From assembly GCA_030452985.1 (NCBI GenBank), contig JAKDLG010000041.1, positions 1-33,467 of the forward strand: a stretch of 33,467 bases of DNA. The letters run 5' to 3'. Shown here in pieces: positions 1 through 7,552 of this stretch; position 1 is the first letter of the stretch; each line of letters opens with the position of its first letter. The stretch is from Humibacillus sp. Its GTDB lineage: Bacteria; Actinomycetota; Actinomycetes; Actinomycetales; Dermatophilaceae. The position numbers and the translations under genes were made by a program. The notes under the pieces are model-generated. The model ran no database searches. It saw nothing but the letters and a program-made list of their open reading frames with translations, and was not told where the DNA came from.

Positions 1-25
1 TGCGTCAGATGTGTTTAAGAGACTG
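1..25 (+). other. Sequencing adapter remnant (Nextera read 1)
   Basis: Positions 2-25 match the end of the Nextera/Tn5 read-1 adapter: GCGTC followed by the 19-bp mosaic end AGATGTGTATAAGAGACAG, at 22 of 24 bases. Position 15 and position 24 read T where the adapter has A, and position 1 is also T for A. This is library DNA left at the contig edge, not part of the organism. Genomic sequence starts near position 26. Confidence 0.9.
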
Positions 26-232
26 TGCCAGCGCCGGTTGGGTGTCGGTGATGCATTCGCAGGGGCCGATGATGACCCAGAGGCAGTCGGAGATGGCGGC
101 GCGAACCCCGTCCCGGCGGAAGGCGCTGTGTCCTTCGATGGTGCAGTGCAGCTCCTCGGGGATGGTGCCGTCTCCGAGGAGCCGCCACGACACCTCGGAC
201 GGAGCTGTCAGCGATCCGACGGGTGCGGTCAT
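26..232 (-). CDS. Hypothetical protein, C-terminus cut by contig end
   Basis: About 69 codons remain from ATG at 232, beginning MTAPVGSLTAPSEVSWRLL. The frame stays open to a stop at position 5, but that stop and the last six residues come from adapter sequence, so the real C-terminus is missing. It starts 8 bases after the stop of the preceding minus-strand gene and is the last visible member of the whiB-like operon. The visible part has two Cys (LHCTIEG and GPCEC) and no motif I recognise. Function unknown. Confidence 0.55.
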
Positions 233-240
233 GGCGGCGG

Positions 241-687
241 TCAGCTCCCCTGCGGGTCCTCGCCGAGCAGGCCGGGGGTATCCCCCGGCGGCTCGGCGAG
301 GAGGCGTCGCAGCGCGTCGCTGACCGTGAGGTCAAGGACGTGCTGGGTCGACTCCCCCGGAGAGCCCTCCGGGGGGCGGCTGCTCGTCGCGGACGTTGCC
401 GGCTCGGCCAGCTCTTCCCACAGCGCCCGCAGCCTGGCCTTGCTCGGGAACGGCCCGTCCGATGGCCCCAGCGGGGATCCCCCGATAGTGAGGCCGTCGC
501 GCCAGGCCCGGGCCCGGTCCAGTTTCCGTTGATAGCAGCGTGACCGGCCCTCGAGAACGGCCGCGGCGCCCTGGTCCCCTTCGAGGTCCAAGACCAGGGC
601 GCTCGCGTGCGACTTGATGACCTGGTGTTCGAGGATCTGGCAGAGCCGGTCGAGCTCGAGGGCGGTCGCTGTCGTGGTGGTGGTCAT
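241..687 (-). CDS. Hypothetical protein, 148 aa
   Basis: The start is ATG at 687, which overlaps the upstream stop as ATGA, so it is translationally coupled in the whiB-like operon. The protein begins MTTTTTATALELDRLC. It has a helical, charged N-terminal half (ILEHQVIKSHASALVLDLEGD; then RSRCYQRKLDRARAWRDG) and an acidic, Pro-rich C-terminal half with a second helical part (DALRRLLAEPP). No signal peptide, membrane segment or known domain is visible. Its position suggests a cytoplasmic accessory protein. Function unknown. Confidence 0.7.
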   Translation of the reverse strand: MTTTTTATALELDRLCQILEHQVIKSHASALVLDLEGDQGAAAVLEGRSRCYQRKLDRARAWRDGLTIGGSPLGPSDGPFPSKARLRALWEELAEPATSATSSRPPEGSPGESTQHVLDLTVSDALRRLLAEPPGDTPGLLGEDPQGS

Positions 688-1244
688 GCCGCGTCGCCAC
701 GGGGGTCGGGTGCCTCGTGTTCGTGGTCGCGCGGGTCGGTGGTGAGGGTGGCCTTCGCGTCCGCCAGGTCGTGCTTGAGGTGGTGGGCCAGGGCGGCCGG
801 CAGATCGGCTCCCCCGTCGAGCCACCACTGACACCGCGAGCACCAGGTGCACAGGTTCGCGACGGGGAAGACCCCGGGGCACTGGGTGCAGCTGATCAGG
901 TGCCCGGAGCCGTCGTCTGCTTCTCCGGGGCCGCCGCACCAGGTGCAGCTGCTGGTGAACCAGATCGAGCCGGTGGTCGCGGTGAGCAGGTCCAGCTGCC
1001 CGTTGCGGATCTGTCGTCCGGCCTCGGCCAGGGCGGTACGGTCGGGCCAACCGAGCATGGCTCTGACGTCGATGACCGTCTCCGGGGTGATGGCCAGGAC
1101 GGAGGCGACCTCGTGGGAGCTCCACTCGCAGGCGGTCAGGGCGCACAGGGCCCCGAGCTGGTCCTCGGTCAGCTCCTCGAGCCTGGCCCTGCCAACGCTC
1201 GTGGCCAGGGGGGTGGCGCTCGCGGCGGTCTGGTCGTTGCGCAT
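684..1244 (-). CDS. Cys-rich HTH protein, 186 aa
   Basis: An N-terminal helix-turn-helix-like stretch (LTEDQLGALCALTACEWSS, then HEVASVLAITPETVIDVRAMLGW) is followed by three Cys knuckles: CTWCGG, CTQCPG and CTWCSRC. These look like one or more zinc ribbons. The tail is acidic. The start at 1244 was chosen because ATG overlaps the upstream TAA as TAATG and RNDQT follows; an ATG at 1268 is possible but would overlap the previous gene by 25 bases. It sits between another HTH gene and a hypothetical in the whiB-like operon, so a DNA-binding regulatory role is likely. The exact family was not recognised. Confidence 0.75.
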   Translation of the reverse strand: MRNDQTAASATPLATSVGRARLEELTEDQLGALCALTACEWSSHEVASVLAITPETVIDVRAMLGWPDRTALAEAGRQIRNGQLDLLTATTGSIWFTSSCTWCGGPGEADDGSGHLISCTQCPGVFPVANLCTWCSRCQWWLDGGADLPAALAHHLKHDLADAKATLTTDPRDHEHEAPDPRGDAA

Positions 1245-1831
1245 TAGGCGCTCCGTCCCGTGAGGCATTCCGCCGGCGGGCGGGGGCGAGAGCTCGGGAT
1301 GCCAGCCTCACGCCGGCGGCGGAGCACAGTCCGCTTGGACACCCCGAGGCGGGCTGCGGCTTCCTCGTCGGTCCACCCGGCCGCCATCATCCAGCGCAGC
1401 ATCCGGCGCTGCAGTTCGGCCTCCTCGGCCGGCGTCAAGGCCACCCGGTGTCCGTCGAGAGCCCTCGTGAGGGCCACTTCGTCGAGGACCTCTCCGGACT
1501 CGTCGACGGAGATTCCGTACGGGGCAGCCGAAACCAGCTCCAGAGGCCGGAGCGGGAAATCGTGAAGGGAGTGTTCCGGGTGCGGCGCAGGAACCACCCT
1601 GCGCGCACCCGGAACGGTGCCCGCTGAGCGGACGTGTTCCAACCAAAGGAGAGACTCACGCGGAGATGCCCCTGAGGCAGTTCCCAGTGTACGACGGCGC
1701 GGGGACATCCTGCTGGCACCGGTCGTGGCCACGGTGCCAGCAGGGGGGTCCACGAGCTCGCCAGTGCGAGCGCATCCGGGGTACCCGGACGCGAGTCGTT
1801 CGCTGGGCGATCGTGTGGTGGCAGTGGTCAT
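1244..1831 (-). CDS. HTH DNA-binding protein, 195 aa
   Basis: The C-terminal third carries a clear helix-turn-helix: GWTDEEAAARLGVSKRTVLR followed by RRREAGI, typical of resolvase or sigma-like HTH modules. The N-terminal half is Arg/Pro-rich with no known domain; the middle (SAAPYGISVDESGEVLDEVA) is acidic. The start ATG at 1831 overlaps the stop of the membrane-protein gene as ATGA. A longer frame to 2011 exists, but its Arg/Pro-rich extension lies on top of that gene and is out-of-frame noise. Probably a regulator of the same operon. Its targets are unknown. Confidence 0.8.
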   Translation of the reverse strand: MTTATTRSPSERLASGYPGCARTGELVDPPAGTVATTGASRMSPRRRTLGTASGASPRESLLWLEHVRSAGTVPGARRVVPAPHPEHSLHDFPLRPLELVSAAPYGISVDESGEVLDEVALTRALDGHRVALTPAEEAELQRRMLRWMMAAGWTDEEAAARLGVSKRTVLRRRREAGIPSSRPRPPAECLTGRSA

Positions 1832-2142
1832 TTCGTGGCCTTCTTCGCGCGCGAGGGGATCAGGAAGACGATCACGGCCAAGGCACACGCCAGGACGAGC
1901 AGCCGGCGCAGGTCGGGCCCGCTCGACATGCCCGGCAGGGTGAACAGGGCCTGCGCGGTGGGGACGAGGATGTGATGCTGCAGGAGCCACGCGTCCAGGC
2001 CGGTGGCCCACTTGGCGAGCATCGCGGGTAGGACGGTGACGGCGAGCAGGACGCCGGCCACCAGGATCACCAGGATCTCGGTGTCGCGGTCCATCCGTGG
2101 GGGCCCACTGGAGCCGCCGCCCTGACCGGGGTGGCTGCTCAT
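1828..2142 (-). CDS. Small membrane protein, 104 aa
   Basis: The protein has a Gly/Ser/Pro-rich N-terminus (MSSHPGQGGGSS), then two predicted membrane helices, about residues 22-42 (TEILVILVAGVLLAVTVLP) and 80-96 (LLVLACALAVIVFLIP), and ends in a basic tail (SRAKKATK). The ATG at 2142 overlaps the WhiB-like stop as ATGA, and its own stop overlaps the next start the same way. It lies in the operon upstream of the coupling ATPase region, where small membrane proteins are common in mobile elements. No family was recognised. Function unknown. Confidence 0.75.
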   Translation of the reverse strand: MSSHPGQGGGSSGPPRMDRDTEILVILVAGVLLAVTVLPAMLAKWATGLDAWLLQHHILVPTAQALFTLPGMSSGPDLRRLLVLACALAVIVFLIPSRAKKATK

Positions 2143-2570
2143 GCTGCCGCTCCCGCTAGGTTCCGGGGCGCGTGGTCTCGGTCGGGTGTTGGGCGGGCGC
2201 CGGCGGCCGGCGGTGGCGGCCCCGCGTCTTGTCCGGCGTTGGGAGGTGTAGTCGAGTCCGGGTCGGCGCCGGCCGGGTTGTCGGTGGTGACGCTGCGGCC
2301 CGGGTCTGGGTCGGGGGACTCGGGGTTGTCCTGCTCGAGTTCGTCCGCGCTGTCGACGGCGTCGACGAGCGCGGTCCGCTCGTCCTGAGTCATCCCGCCC
2401 CAGGTCCCGAGCTCGCCCGGCCTCGCGAAAGAGGCCAGCAGGCACTGGTGTTGGGCGGGACACATGGCGCACAGCTGTTTGGCCCGCTCGATCTTGCGGG
2501 TGCTGGTGGAGAAGAAGATGTCCGGGTCGACGTCAGGTCGCCGACACTGCAGCTGGTGCCGCTTGCCCAT
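2139..2570 (-). CDS. WhiB-family iron-sulfur regulator
   Basis: The sequence has the WhiB layout: LQC, then DVDPDIFFST, then C-x2-C-x5-C in LCAMCPAQHQC, then the turn motif GTWGGMTQDER. The four Cys bind a [4Fe-4S] cluster in this family, which is confined to actinobacteria and their phages or plasmids and acts with the primary sigma factor. From ATG at 2570 (SD-like CGGAGC upstream) the first Cys is residue 9, as in short WhiB proteins. An upstream ATG at 2627 would add 19 residues but lacks an SD and lies on the proposed -10. A long Pro/Asp-rich C-terminal tail follows the domain. It heads a six-gene, mostly ATGA-coupled operon. Confidence 0.9.
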   Translation of the reverse strand: MGKRHQLQCRRPDVDPDIFFSTSTRKIERAKQLCAMCPAQHQCLLASFARPGELGTWGGMTQDERTALVDAVDSADELEQDNPESPDPDPGRSVTTDNPAGADPDSTTPPNAGQDAGPPPPAAGARPTPDRDHAPRNLAGAAA

Positions 2571-2617
2571 TGCGGTAGCTCCGTCCGAAGTGATGGAGGA
2601 TCCGGGATCAACCCCGG

Positions 2618-2654
2618 TATCTGTCATAGTGTCAACCAATATCTTGACTGTCAA
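2618..2654 (-). promoter_or_regulatory. Promoter and operator of the whiB-like operon
   Basis: On the minus strand, TTGACA (2649-2654) is followed after 17 bp by CACTAT (2626-2631), a plausible -35/-10 pair. The -35 lies in a perfect palindrome, TTGACAGTCAA (2644-2654). Bases 2618-2637 read GGTTGACACTATGACAGATA on the minus strand and are identical to 29228-29247 on the plus strand, inside the parA promoter. The repeated TGACA units suggest binding sites for a shared regulator. Confidence 0.6.
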
Positions 2655-2855
2655 TACCTCTGCTGGGTGATGCCCGTGTGGATCCCGCGGCAGTGGCGGA
2701 CCCTGCAGGAGTGCGCCCGTGTGGCGGTCGTGGGAGGTGTTGCGTCCTCGATGGCTGCGGAACCGGCAGGTCGTTTTTCGGTCGACCGTCCTTGAGGTTC
2801 GGGCCGGTTGCGACACCCCGCGGATGGCGAGCTGGTGGAAGGGTGGTGGGGCCAT

Positions 2856-4973
2856 TCAGATCGCGTCCTCGTCGCCATCGACGGCTTCGAGCAGGTTGCG
2901 TACCGACATCACCGAGGTGTCGTCCTCGACCAGGACCCCGAAGTCACCGTCAGCTTCGTCCGAGCGCCAGCAGATGCAGACCTGCCCGTCGCCGGCGACC
3001 GCGTCCTGGTCGACGGACTCGATCGTGGCCCAGAGGTCGGCCTGCTCGTCGATCAGGACGAGCTGCCCGGGTTGCAGCTTCCCGGCGCGAGCGTTCTGCG
3101 CCGGCGCGTACAGGTCCTCGACGTCGGGGCAGCCCGCGTCGTCGTCGGGTTGCAGATGGCGCAGCGACTGCCCGTCGACCCCGCCGCCGGCGACCGGGCC
3201 AGGAGTGGCGTCCAGGTCGCGGACGGACCCCCCGCCGGCGAGGGCGCCCGGCTCGATCGGGGCGTACAGCTCCGGGTGGTCGCAGGCCGGGGCGATCTCC
3301 GCGACGAGGAAGTCGACGTAGGTGAGCGGCTTGTCCTCGCCGTCGTCCTTGACGGGTGGGACCACGACGTGTGGTTGGTGGGTCACGTGCTCGGGACGTA
3401 GCTGGTTCAGCAGCGCCAGCTCGTCGGGGTTCGCGGTGGCCGGGTCCGGGGTCCAGTAGCACTGGAACTCCACGGGGTTGCCCTCGGAGTTGGCCCCGGT
3501 CCCGCGGCCGGCGATCCGCCGCGGGACCGCGGTGCCCACGTTGTAGCTCTCCCACATCATCTTCGCCCCGTCCGGGGAGAGCCGGCCGAGCGAGGCGCGG
3601 GCCATGAACTGGTCTCGGACGTCGCCGCCGAGCCAGCTGGCGTCCGGGCGTTGGGTGCCGAGGATGAGGTTGACCCGGGCCACCCGGCCCAGGGACGCGA
3701 TCAGGAACACCTGCTCGAGGATCGGGCAGACTTTCGAGCCGCCCGATGGTTTCACCCCGGCGTACCAGGCGTTGACGATGCCGTAGAAGTACCGGTACTC
3801 ATCCAGCACCAGGACGAGACGCGAGAAGTCGTTCTTCGTGGCCTTTCCTGCCTCGATGAGCTTGTACCGGCGGTCCATCTCCTGGGCTACCTGGTGGATC
3901 ACGGCGACCATGTCCGGGACGGCGGTCGCCACGCACTTGACGTTCGGCCAGGCCTTCAGCCCGACGAACTCGATCCGCTTCGGGTCGCACAGGTAGAGCT
4001 CCCAGCCGCGCCGGCAGCCCTCGGTGATCAGGCCTCGGATCAGGTTCGTCTTGCCGGTCCCGGTCGAGCCGGTGACCAGGAAGTGCGGTGTGGCGGCTGT
4101 GTCGTTCAGGTCCCAGTAGAGGGTCTCTCCGTCCTCGTCGACCCCGTACGGCAGCCGCGCCAGGTCGGCCCCCTGCGGCGAGGCCAGGTTCCGGGACAAC
4201 GTCGGCGGTATCTGCGGGCGCAGCTCGAACCGGACCGTGTCCGCCTCCAGGTCCCAATGGGCCCGCCACCGCCCGGGCAGCATGGTGGTGACCACCCGCT
4301 CCCGCGCGCCGCGCACCGCGGCCGAGGCGGAGACCTTCACCCCGATGGTGTGCGCGACGTCGATGCTGGCCACCTGGTCTGCCTCCCAGCCGACCTCGGT
4401 GCGCGCATCTGTGCCGAACAGCACCGTCACGAGATCTTCGACCCGCTTCTGCAGCTGCGCCGAGGGCACCTTCTCCCCCAGCTCGGCCGCCGTAGTGATC
4501 ACCAGGTCGAGCCGGCACCGCCGCACGTCGTGACGTACCACTCGGGCGACCGCGTCCAACCGGACCGAGACGATTTTGGCGACCTTGCGTTCCCACTCCG
4601 GCTCGTGCGCCGGCGCCGCCGGGTCGTAGTCGACCCGCAGGCGGGTCGGGGTCCCTCCCAGGCGCCCTTTCCACCGGCGGGCCCGGACCGTGCCCTCCCT
4701 CCCGATCAGTGGCGCCAGTCCCTGCAGCACCCGGACCATCAGCTGGCCACGAATGCCGTTGCGGACCACCGCGACGCCGGAGGCGAGCGCGGCCGCCCCT
4801 AGGGTGAGCGACCCCCCGTAAAGGGCGCCGGCGATCGGGGTGATCGGTGCGGCTGCCACTCCCCCGGCCGCGAGCGCGGTGAGGGTGGCGGGGGTTCGCA
4901 TCAGGGGTAGCGCGTCGCGGGCGCTGAACCGGGGTGAGCTGGTGAACCCGCCGCGGGCGATCGGCAACGTCAT
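2856..4973 (-). CDS. FtsK/SpoIIIE-type conjugation coupling ATPase (TcpA-like)
   Basis: This 705-aa ATPase has a hydrophobic N-terminal segment (about residues 28-72, probably two membrane helices), then a linker domain, then an FtsK/SpoIIIE motor. Walker A is GSTGTGKT (302-309) and Walker B is LVLVLDEY (386-393). The C-terminal 60 residues are acidic and may form a small beta domain. With a TcpC-like and a PrgI-like protein at the other end of the window, it fits the TcpA-type coupling protein that feeds DNA to Gram-positive conjugation machines. A TraB-type double-strand DNA translocase is the alternative. The start at 4973 has GGAAG upstream; a start at 5054 would overlap the promoter element at 5020-5053. 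Confidence 0.88.
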   Translation of the reverse strand: MTLPIARGGFTSSPRFSARDALPLMRTPATLTALAAGGVAAAPITPIAGALYGGSLTLGAAALASGVAVVRNGIRGQLMVRVLQGLAPLIGREGTVRARRWKGRLGGTPTRLRVDYDPAAPAHEPEWERKVAKIVSVRLDAVARVVRHDVRRCRLDLVITTAAELGEKVPSAQLQKRVEDLVTVLFGTDARTEVGWEADQVASIDVAHTIGVKVSASAAVRGARERVVTTMLPGRWRAHWDLEADTVRFELRPQIPPTLSRNLASPQGADLARLPYGVDEDGETLYWDLNDTAATPHFLVTGSTGTGKTNLIRGLITEGCRRGWELYLCDPKRIEFVGLKAWPNVKCVATAVPDMVAVIHQVAQEMDRRYKLIEAGKATKNDFSRLVLVLDEYRYFYGIVNAWYAGVKPSGGSKVCPILEQVFLIASLGRVARVNLILGTQRPDASWLGGDVRDQFMARASLGRLSPDGAKMMWESYNVGTAVPRRIAGRGTGANSEGNPVEFQCYWTPDPATANPDELALLNQLRPEHVTHQPHVVVPPVKDDGEDKPLTYVDFLVAEIAPACDHPELYAPIEPGALAGGGSVRDLDATPGPVAGGGVDGQSLRHLQPDDDAGCPDVEDLYAPAQNARAGKLQPGQLVLIDEQADLWATIESVDQDAVAGDGQVCICWRSDEADGDFGVLVEDDTSVMSVRNLLEAVDGDEDAI

Positions 4974-5019
4974 CAGGGTCTTCTTCCTTCGAGTGGGCGC
5001 CCCGAGTTGGGGTCTCACT

Positions 5020-5053
5020 TGAAGTAGGTCGGCCTTGACGTGGTGACCTGACA
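5020..5053 (-). promoter_or_regulatory. Copy A of TGTCA-N20-CCTACTTCA element
   Basis: On the minus strand TGTCA (5049-5053), 20 bases, then CCTACTTCA (5020-5028), ending 46 bases before the coupling ATPase start. It is one of four copies with the same spacing in the window, each upstream of a different gene. Confidence 0.75.
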
Positions 5054-5096
5054 CCTACTACGAGGTTCGGTGACCCGGCGGGCGGGTGTCCGGTGC

Positions 5097-5138
5097 GAGA
5101 CAAAATGAGACTTTGACGCTGAAACGAGACGCGTGAGA
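5097..5138. repeat. Four GAGAC direct repeats
   Basis: GAGAC occurs at 5097, 5107, 5125 and 5134, all in the same orientation, with spacings of 10, 18 and 9 bases. This is close to one or two helical turns, as for a protein bound on one face of DNA. The stretch lies between the divergent starts of the coupling ATPase and the next gene. It may be an operator or part of a transfer site; the repeat unit is short, so chance is possible. Confidence 0.35.
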
Positions 5139-5143
5139 CGGAG

Positions 5144-5490
5144 TTGGGTTGGAACACGTTGGAGCCGGCACACCTGGCCTGCCCGGGCACACGTCTGAGC
5201 CTCGTCTCGAACATCACCGTTCATCTTCGCGATGGTCAGGTCACTGTCGTGGACGCGTCGGGCAACGCGAGGTGGTCGAGTGCGGTGCCGGAGCGTACTG
5301 CCGAGCTCATCACCCGGTTTCAGCGGTTGTTGGTCATCGTGGCTCGTTGGCCGTCGCCCGCCGCGGGGCTCGCTCATATGAACCGTCGGACCCTGAAGCG
5401 TTCCTTCCAGCGTTGGTGCCAGCGTTGTTCGATCGAGACCGGACGCTGCCACCGGGCCCGGTCTATATGGTCGCGACCCTCACGCCCTGA
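5144..5490 (+). pseudogene. Small unknown gene, apparently frameshifted
   Basis: Two reading frames each look coding over part of this stretch. From about 5186 to 5340 one frame reads NITVHLRDGQVTVVDASG and ERTAELITRFQRLLVIVA. From about 5360 to 5490 another frame reads SYEPSDPEAFLPALVPALF and ends GPVYMVATLTP before TGA. Both halves have GC-rich third positions. A single indel near 5340-5365 would join them into one protein of about 110 residues. The start is unclear (TTG at 5144 or 5159). No family was recognised. If there is no real gene here, 5054-5529 holds only the promoter element and the GAGAC repeats. Confidence 0.35.
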
Positions 5491-5529
5491 AACGCTGAAC
5501 ACCCAGGGACCGCCGCCCGGTGAAGATGG

Positions 5530-6201
5530 CTAGCTCAGCAGCAGGGTGGCGTACCCGCCTAGGGCCAGCCAGGGGCCGAGCGCGAACTCGTCTCGGCGGC
5601 TGGCCCCACGCGCCAGCTTGATGACCAGCCAGACCGCGTTGAGAACGAGCGCGAGCACGGTGGCGGTGAACGGCCCGAACAGTGAGAGGTACCCGGTCAC
5701 GAGCGCGACCAGTGTCAGCATCTTCGGGTCGCCCCGGCCGAAGCCTCCTCGTGACCGGTTCGCCGCGAACGAGAAGACGACCCTGAACAAAGCGGCCAGG
5801 ATCAGGGCCCGGATCAGCGGGACCCAGGCGCCGGTGACCGCGGACGTGAGGACTAGTTGGGCGGTCACGAGCCAGAACGTGGGCCAGATGAGGCCAGTGG
5901 GCAGGCGGTGCACGTCGGCGTCGATCCAGGTGAGCGCGACCGCGGCAGTGGTGAACGTGAGCAGGGCTGGGGTGAGGGTGAACTCGGCCCGCGGCCCGAG
6001 CTGCCAGGCCACACCCCCCCAGGCGGCCGCCACGGTCACCGGGACGGTCCAGGCGGGGAACGGAAGGGGCCCGCTCTCATGGTCGAGGCGGTACCCGGCG
6101 CTGGTGAGCCGGGGCATTAGGATCAGTCCGACCCCGGCGCCGGCGAGGGACAGGGCGATGACAAGCCACCAGGGGCCGGTCACCGACGGGAGTACCGGCA
6201 T
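5530..6201 (-). CDS. Prepilin peptidase, TadV/CpaA type (A24 family)
   Basis: This is a 223-aa polytopic membrane aspartic protease that cleaves Flp and TadE-type leader peptides. The two catalytic aspartates stand in typical motifs: D94 in IDADVHRLP and D158 in GFGRGDPK. The short length with no N-terminal methyltransferase domain fits TadV/CpaA enzymes. ATG at 6201 has AGGGGTGAG upstream. It lies 14 kb away from the Tad operon, but the substrates there (two Flp, two TadE) carry the expected G-xxxxE cleavage sites. Upstream 6202-6422 shows no gene. Confidence 0.9.
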   Translation of the reverse strand: MPVLPSVTGPWWLVIALSLAGAGVGLILMPRLTSAGYRLDHESGPLPFPAWTVPVTVAAAWGGVAWQLGPRAEFTLTPALLTFTTAAVALTWIDADVHRLPTGLIWPTFWLVTAQLVLTSAVTGAWVPLIRALILAALFRVVFSFAANRSRGGFGRGDPKMLTLVALVTGYLSLFGPFTATVLALVLNAVWLVIKLARGASRRDEFALGPWLALGGYATLLLS

Positions 6202-6422
6202 GCTCACCCCTGGTCCGATTCTGAGGCGGTGGTCCACCCTTGTGGATCGGCCAGGGCCGATACGGGCTGGAGTGCTGAGTTGAGGAGACGTCGCGTGGCC
6301 CACGTTTGGTCGCCGGGCAGCCCATGCGCGGCTTCCCGCGGGCTCAGGAAGGTCATGGGTGCAACGGTAGTCAGAGGTGTGACACCTGCATCCTTTGGCG
6401 CCCGCGGGGGAGGTTGGCGAAC

Positions 6423-6944
6423 TCAGGGGTATCGGACGACCCTCACTGCCAGGTCCGGGGGAGTGGCGTCGGATGGGTGCGGGTAGTCGTCGAGGGCGCC
6501 GGTGATCGCCTGGCGGGCCTGGTCGGGGCTGAGGCTGCCCGTGCCGACACCGATCAGGGGCATGGCCAGGGTGCGGGCGTGGATGCGGACGGGTTCGCTC
6601 ACGGCGGAGTGGACGCAGAGGATGACGCTTCGAGTGCTTGCTCGCCAGGCCCGGGTGAGGCCGGCGACGTGGATCAGGTGGAGGCGGTTGCTCATCCGGC
6701 CGGCGTCGGTGACGGCCGCGCCGCCCACGGGCAGGGTGCCAGCGCGGGCCAAGGTCTTCCAGGGGCCGGGTCCGGTGCGTTTCTTCAGCTGGCCGCTAAC
6801 CCCTTGTGGCAGGAGCAGTGATCGTGGGACGAAGTTGCGGTTCCAGGGGTTGACGAGGCAGTCGACGTCCTGCTCGAGCAGGTCCCCGTGGACTTATCTG
6901 ATGTGGTCGGTGGTCAGGGCGGGAGTGCCACCGATGGCGTTCAC
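6423..6944 (-). pseudogene. Macro-domain protein with in-frame stop
   Basis: A GTG at 6944 with AGGAAGG upstream starts a frame that meets TAA at 6894-6896 (codon 17: TTDHIR-stop-VHGDLLEQD) and then continues open to 6423. After the stop it reads like a full macro domain: HGDLLEQDVDCLVNPWNRNF, LLLPQGVSGQLKK, LPVGGAAVTDAG, LIHVAGLTRAWRAS and AMPLIGVGTGSL. Macro domains bind or remove ADP-ribose. Changing TAA to TAC would give IRYVHGDLL, the usual start of the fold, so one substitution explains the break. No good start codon lies just after the stop. It is either a nonsense mutant or a base-call error. Confidence 0.75.
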
Positions 6945-6978
6945 CGATCGCCTTCCTGCGCGGCCGTGCGCTGCCTGC

Positions 6979-7218
6979 TCAGCTCAACACCGTCGGCGTA
7001 GTCGTTGCGTTCCCAGACCGTTCCACCCAGCGTGTCGGCGGGTACGCGGCACCTGCGGAGGGTGCTGAGCTCGCGGCGTGCCGGCCCGGCCGGTCGACCA
7101 GATACCAGCTCACGGCCGCGAGCACAACCATTGCGACCACGATGGCGATCCGCCGGTGGAGGCGACCGATCGCGGCCGCTGCTTCCGGTGTGTGGTCTGG
7201 GCTCTTGGCTGGGCTCAG
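6979..7218 (-). CDS. Small single-span membrane protein, start uncertain
   Basis: The frame has strongly GC-biased third positions and one membrane helix (RRIAIVVAMVVLAAVSWYLV) near its N-terminus, followed by a short Ser/Ala/Pro-rich tail. No ATG or GTG fits before the helix. A CTG at 7218 would overlap the upstream stop as CTGA, mimicking the ATGA overlaps used elsewhere here, so it is either a rare CTG start or a mutated ATG. The gene follows a two-helix membrane protein and lies downstream of the lipoprotein. Function unknown. Confidence 0.45.
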   Translation of the reverse strand: MSPAKSPDHTPEAAAAIGRLHRRIAIVVAMVVLAAVSWYLVDRPGRHAASSAPSAGAAYPPTRWVERSGNATTTPTVLS

Positions 7219-7436
7219 GCGGCTAGTACGGTCAGGGTGGCCATGCCGCCATAGATGGCCAGACCGATCGCGCCGGTCGCGAGCGCGGCTTGGGAGATGG
7301 GTCCCAGGCGGTGGCGGCCGGGCCCGAAGACCATCATGAGGATCGCGACGGACAGCGCGATCGCGAGGACCGCGAACGGGATCGCGCTTCCCATGGGGAT
7401 GCCTTGGACGCCGCCGTCGTTGGGGTCCTGGATCAT
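7215..7436 (-). CDS. Two-helix small membrane protein, 73 aa
   Basis: ATG at 7436 has GAAAGGA seven bases upstream. After a short polar N-terminus (MIQDPNDGGVQG) come two hydrophobic helices (about residues 16-38, FAVLAIALSVAILMMVFG, and 52-72, LATGAIGLAIYGGMATLTVL) joined by a short basic Gly-rich loop. Size and topology recall VirB2/TrbC-like pilin subunits of type IV secretion systems, but there is no diagnostic motif. It lies 116 bases downstream of the lipoprotein gene. A function in the cell-surface machinery is an inference. Confidence 0.65.
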   Translation of the reverse strand: MIQDPNDGGVQGIPMGSAIPFAVLAIALSVAILMMVFGPGRHRLGPISQAALATGAIGLAIYGGMATLTVLAA

Positions 7437-7552
7437 GAGGTAGTCCTTTCGCGGTGTGTCGGTTCGCGGGTGGGTCGGGTTCTCCCTCAAGTATGGGCGG
7501 GCGTGTGACAGGCACGGTGGGGGACGGCACCTGAGGCCGGTCACCGGGGTGG

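Noticed and set aside
5015-5452. 145-codon minus-strand ORF upstream of the coupling ATPase
   Set aside because: It covers the promoter element and the opposite-strand gene, and its composition is basic and Arg/Thr/Ser-rich without motifs.
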